Positions 6,183 through 6,972 of a stretch of 6,972 nucleotides of DNA are shown here, in pieces. Within the stretch, counting starts at the first letter, position 1. Every line of letters begins with the position of its first letter. This DNA comes from Desulfocapsa sp. (GTDB lineage: Bacteria; Desulfobacterota; Desulfobulbia; Desulfobulbales; Desulfocapsaceae). Under the pieces are notes generated by a model. It was not told where the DNA came from, ran no database searches, and saw only the letters and a program-made list of their open reading frames with translations. The position numbers and the translations under genes were made by a program. The DNA lies in contig JAOZKX010000106.1 of assembly GCA_029935135.1 (NCBI GenBank), positions 1-6,972 on the forward strand, written 5' to 3'.

Positions 6183-6968
6183 ATGATACGATCTCTCTGG
6201 ACCGGAACAACCGGCATGAATGCACAGCAATTAAACCTCGATGTTATTGCTAATAATCTTGCCAATGTCTCAACTGTCGGATTCAAGAAAAGTCGAGCTG
6301 ATTTCCAGGATCTTATGTACCAGATCATGAAAGTTCCAGGTTCCCAGACTTCCGCCGACACCGAATCCCCTACCGGTATTCAGGTTGGCTTAGGTGTTCG
6401 GCCTGCAGCTGTACAAAAACTCTTTACCGAAGGAGATCTTATCCAGACCGGCAATGAACTCGATGTTGCCATTGAAGGATCTGGATTTTTCCAGGTCGAA
6501 CTACCAAATGGTGAGATCGCCTACACTCGTGCAGGTGCATTTAAAAGAGACAGTGATGGAAGAATGACCAATTCTGACGGGTATCCCATCACTCCCGGTA
6601 TTACCATCCCTGACGATTCAAGACAGATTTCCATCAGTGAAACAGGTGTTGTCAGTGCCCTTATCGGTGACGATCAGGAGAGCACTGAAATCGGTAATTT
6701 TGAAACCGTTAACTTCACCAACAACGGCGGCCTGGCTGCCATTGGTAAAAATCTTTTTCGTGAGACCACCTCTTCGGGAACCGCCACCGGGGGTACCCCT
6801 GGTGATGATGGCTATGGCCTTCTCCTGCAAAACTACCTTGAGGGGTCAAATGTAAACATTGTGGAAGAAATGGCCACCATGATAACTACCCAGCGTGCTT
6901 ACGAAATTAATTCCAAGACCATCCAGACATCGGATGAAATGATGCAAACCACTAACAACATGGTATAG
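6183..6968 (+). CDS. flgG: Flagellar distal-rod protein FlgG
   Basis: FlgG forms the distal rod that crosses the peptidoglycan and outer-membrane rings and joins the hook. The 261-residue length is that of the family. It starts MIRSLWTGTTGMNAQQLNLD, with the rod signature ANNLANVSTVGFKK at residues 23-36. A FlgG-specific stretch follows (about residues 48-74, with PGSQTSADTESPTGIQVGLG), which FlgF lacks and which is linked to the straight, rigid form of the rod. Then come GVRPAAVQKLFTEGDLIQTG and NELDVAIEGSGFFQV. The C-terminal helix reads EGSNVNIVEEMATMITTQRA (220-239) and continues YEINSKTIQTSDEMMQ. The gene is complete, with its stop codon 4 nt before the window ends. In related clusters flgA and the flgH/flgI ring genes commonly follow, but that is outside what can be seen here. 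Confidence 0.97.
   Translation: MIRSLWTGTTGMNAQQLNLDVIANNLANVSTVGFKKSRADFQDLMYQIMKVPGSQTSADTESPTGIQVGLGVRPAAVQKLFTEGDLIQTGNELDVAIEGSGFFQVELPNGEIAYTRAGAFKRDSDGRMTNSDGYPITPGITIPDDSRQISISETGVVSALIGDDQESTEIGNFETVNFTNNGGLAAIGKNLFRETTSSGTATGGTPGDDGYGLLLQNYLEGSNVNIVEEMATMITTQRAYEINSKTIQTSDEMMQTTNNMV
6255..6269 (+). repeat. 15-nt exact repeat shared by flgF and flgG (copy 2)
   Basis: This is the second copy of AATCTTGCCAATGTC, 816 nt downstream of the first, encoding NLANV in FlgG. It is a paralogy trace and not a mobile or regulatory repeat. Confidence 0.8.
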
Positions 6969-6972
6969 ATAT

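Noticed and set aside
1..6972. Search for a novel defence, mobile or biosynthetic system.
   Set aside because: Apart from the 4809-5249 gene, all genes are recognised flagellar genes in a conventional arrangement. No inverted repeats, transposase, array or foreign-looking segment was seen.

Overview
The window is a compact flagellar gene cluster. All seven protein genes are on the + strand, and no mobile element, CRISPR array, tRNA or rRNA is visible. The order is flhA (5' end outside the window), flhF, flhG, fliA, a 146-residue single-pass membrane protein of unassigned function, flgF and flgG. The pairing of flhF/flhG with fliA next to flhA, the moderate GC content and the protein sequences fit a Gram-negative flagellate. 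My best guess is Desulfobacterota, possibly the Desulfobulbales, but this rests on general resemblance and was not searched.

Layout. Positions 1-1919 hold the C-terminal ~638 residues of the export-gate protein FlhA. flhF (1909-3168) overlaps flhA by 11 nt, and flhG (3161-4069) overlaps flhF by 8 nt. fliA (4073-4801) follows after 3 nt, and the unassigned gene (4809-5249) after 7 nt. This packing suggests one transcript with translational coupling. The only sizeable gap, 5250-5366 (117 nt), carries a good match to a sigma-28 (FliA) promoter pointing at flgF. flgF (5367-6116) and flgG (6183-6968) are paralogous rod genes 66 nt apart.

How the genes work together. FlhA is the core of the flagellar type III export gate. 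FlhF (SRP-type GTPase) and FlhG (MinD-type ATPase) set where and how many flagella are built, which suggests polar or otherwise position-controlled flagella. FliA is the flagellar sigma factor. FlgF and FlgG are exported through the FlhA gate to build the rod. The unassigned gene sits directly after the sigma-28 gene, as swrB (ylxL) does after sigD in Bacillus. It shares that protein's plan of an N-terminal membrane anchor, a polar coiled-coil-like middle and a C-terminal helix-turn-helix-like segment, and it is the least understood element here.

The content is mostly conventional. The points worth a second look are the unassigned membrane protein, the predicted sigma-28 promoter in front of rod genes (normally expressed before sigma-28 becomes active), and a 15-codon micro-ORF that overlaps that promoter.
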